Shown here one piece after another: positions 4,827 through 5,576 of a DNA stretch of 5,576 bases. The notes under the pieces are model-generated. The model was not told where the DNA came from, searched no databases, and was given only the letters and a program-made list of their open reading frames with translations. Both the position numbers and the translations under genes were made by a program. Where the stretch lies: NCBI GenBank assembly GCA_023390875.1, contig JAEWCA010000076.1:1-5576 (forward strand). The letters are read 5' to 3'. Numbering within the stretch: position 1 is the stretch's first letter; each line of letters begins with the position of its first letter. Source of the stretch: Actinomycetes bacterium (GTDB taxonomy: Bacteria; Actinomycetota; Actinomycetes; Actinomycetales; Cellulomonadaceae).

Positions 4827-5576
4827 ATGCCACCGACCCCGGACGACCGCACGATCCGCGTGGACCGCCTCTCCAAGTCGTTCGGCGCGGTGCACGCCGT
4901 CGACGACCTCTCGTTCGAGGTGGGCCCCGGTCGCGTGACCGGCTTCCTCGGTCCGAACGGCGCCGGGAAGACGACCACCCTGCGCATGCTCCTCGGGCTG
5001 GTCCGGCCCACGTCGGGCACCGCGACGATCGGCGGCCGCAGGTACGACCAGCTCGACCGCCCCGGCCGGACCGTCGGCGCCGCGCTCGAGGCCGCCAGCT
5101 TCCACCCGGGCAGGTCGGCGCTCGACCACCTGCGCGTGTACGCGCCGCAGGTCGGCGTCCCGGACTCGCGGGCGTCCGAGGTGCTGCGGCTCGTCGGGCT
5201 CGAGGGGGTGGCCGACCGCCGGGTCGGCGGCTTCTCGCTCGGCATGCGCCAGCGCCTCGGCCTCGCCACGACGCTCCTGGGCGACCCGCCGGTGCTCCTG
5301 CTCGACGAGCCGGCCAACGGCCTCGACCCCGAGGGCATCCGCTGGCTGCGCGTCCTGCTCCGCGCGCTCGCCGCCGAGGGCCGCACGGTGCTCGTGTCGA
5401 GCCACGTGCTGTCCGAGGTCGAGCAGACCGTCGACGACGTCGTGATCATCGCCCGCGGCCGTCTCGTGCACGCGTCGTCCCTCGCCGACCTCGCCCGCCT
5501 CGCCCGCCCGCGCGTGCGGGTCACGTCCCCCGACGCCGCCGGGCTCTTATATATCTTCGACCGCGCCGGCTGGTCG
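4827..5576 (+). CDS. ABC transporter ATP-binding protein (partial, runs off right edge)
   Basis: This nucleotide-binding subunit powers a membrane transporter. Its 250 visible codons cover the whole ATPase domain and the start of the C-terminal extension. Walker A is GPNGAGKT (42-49). The Q-loop position appears to be E88 in ALEAASF, a replacement I recall as common in drug/bacitracin-exporter-type ATPases. The signature is FSLGMRQR (136-143), Walker B VLLLDEP (156-162, catalytic E161), the D-loop NGLDP (164-168) and the H-loop H193 (SSHVLSE). This pattern fits the BcrA/DrrA-like exporter ATPases, which pair with a separate membrane permease. No permease is in view; one is expected just to the right. 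The ATG at 4827 is the first in frame and follows a leaderless-type promoter. A TTA leucine codon occurs at 5547-5549 (residue 241). The substrate is unknown; antibiotics, lipids or peptides are all possible. Confidence 0.95.
   Translation, partial: MPPTPDDRTIRVDRLSKSFGAVHAVDDLSFEVGPGRVTGFLGPNGAGKTTTLRMLLGLVRPTSGTATIGGRRYDQLDRPGRTVGAALEAASFHPGRSALDHLRVYAPQVGVPDSRASEVLRLVGLEGVADRRVGGFSLGMRQRLGLATTLLGDPPVLLLDEPANGLDPEGIRWLRVLLRALAAEGRTVLVSSHVLSEVEQTVDDVVIIARGRLVHASSLADLARLARPRVRVTSPDAAGLLYIFDRAGWS

Noticed and set aside
4619..5524. Minus-strand open frames (4619-5524 and 4797-5471) over the ABC ATPase
   Set aside because: Ser/Arg/Pro-rich or His/Arg-rich antisense shadows; the plus-strand frame carries all the ABC ATPase motifs.

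Overview
The window is very GC-rich (well over 70% by eye), with strong G/C third-position bias, GTG starts, 4-nt start/stop overlaps and a leaderless-type promoter. This points to a high-GC actinobacterium, most likely Micrococcales and possibly Cellulomonas-like; the genus is inference. No rRNA, tRNA, CRISPR array or mobile element is visible.

Layout, left to right. (1) Positions 1-145, minus strand: the first 48 codons of a gene leaving the left edge. It starts with GTG behind a GGGAGG ribosome site, and its N-terminus carries TRRSLREAERR, a type seen on actinobacterial cell-wall or secreted proteins. (2) Positions 146-352: a compact intergenic region holding this gene's 5' leader, a good promoter (TTGGAA-N17-TATGGT) and, 2 bp behind it, a perfect 8-bp hairpin that probably ends the next operon. 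(3) Positions 353-2697, minus strand: two paralogous CNNM/CorC-type (DUF21 + CBS pair) membrane proteins joined by a GTGA overlap. The first-transcribed one (1393-2697) is full length; the second (353-1396) lacks the C-terminal CorC_HlyC domain. (4) Positions 2698-2947: a 250-bp divergent intergenic region with a TATGAT -10 candidate, a perfect 14-bp palindrome and two small hairpins. (5) Positions 2948-4800, plus strand: an OmpR-family response regulator and a HAMP histidine kinase with almost no extracellular loop, again joined by a GTGA overlap. (6) From 4827 to the right edge, plus strand: an ABC transporter ATPase, cut by the window. It has its own probable leaderless promoter, whose -35 lies inside a TGTTCTA-N7-TAGAACA inverted repeat, and it carries a rare TTA codon.

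The minus-strand operon probably serves divalent-cation (Mg2+) homeostasis or efflux. The plus-strand block looks like a two-component system beside an ABC exporter, the arrangement typical of cell-envelope stress or drug-resistance modules. However, the private promoter and operator-like repeat suggest the transporter is controlled separately, perhaps by a repressor encoded elsewhere. Nothing here is clearly a new system. The most original signals are regulatory: the promoter/operator at 4791-4827 and the TTA codon in a TTATATAT run at 5547.
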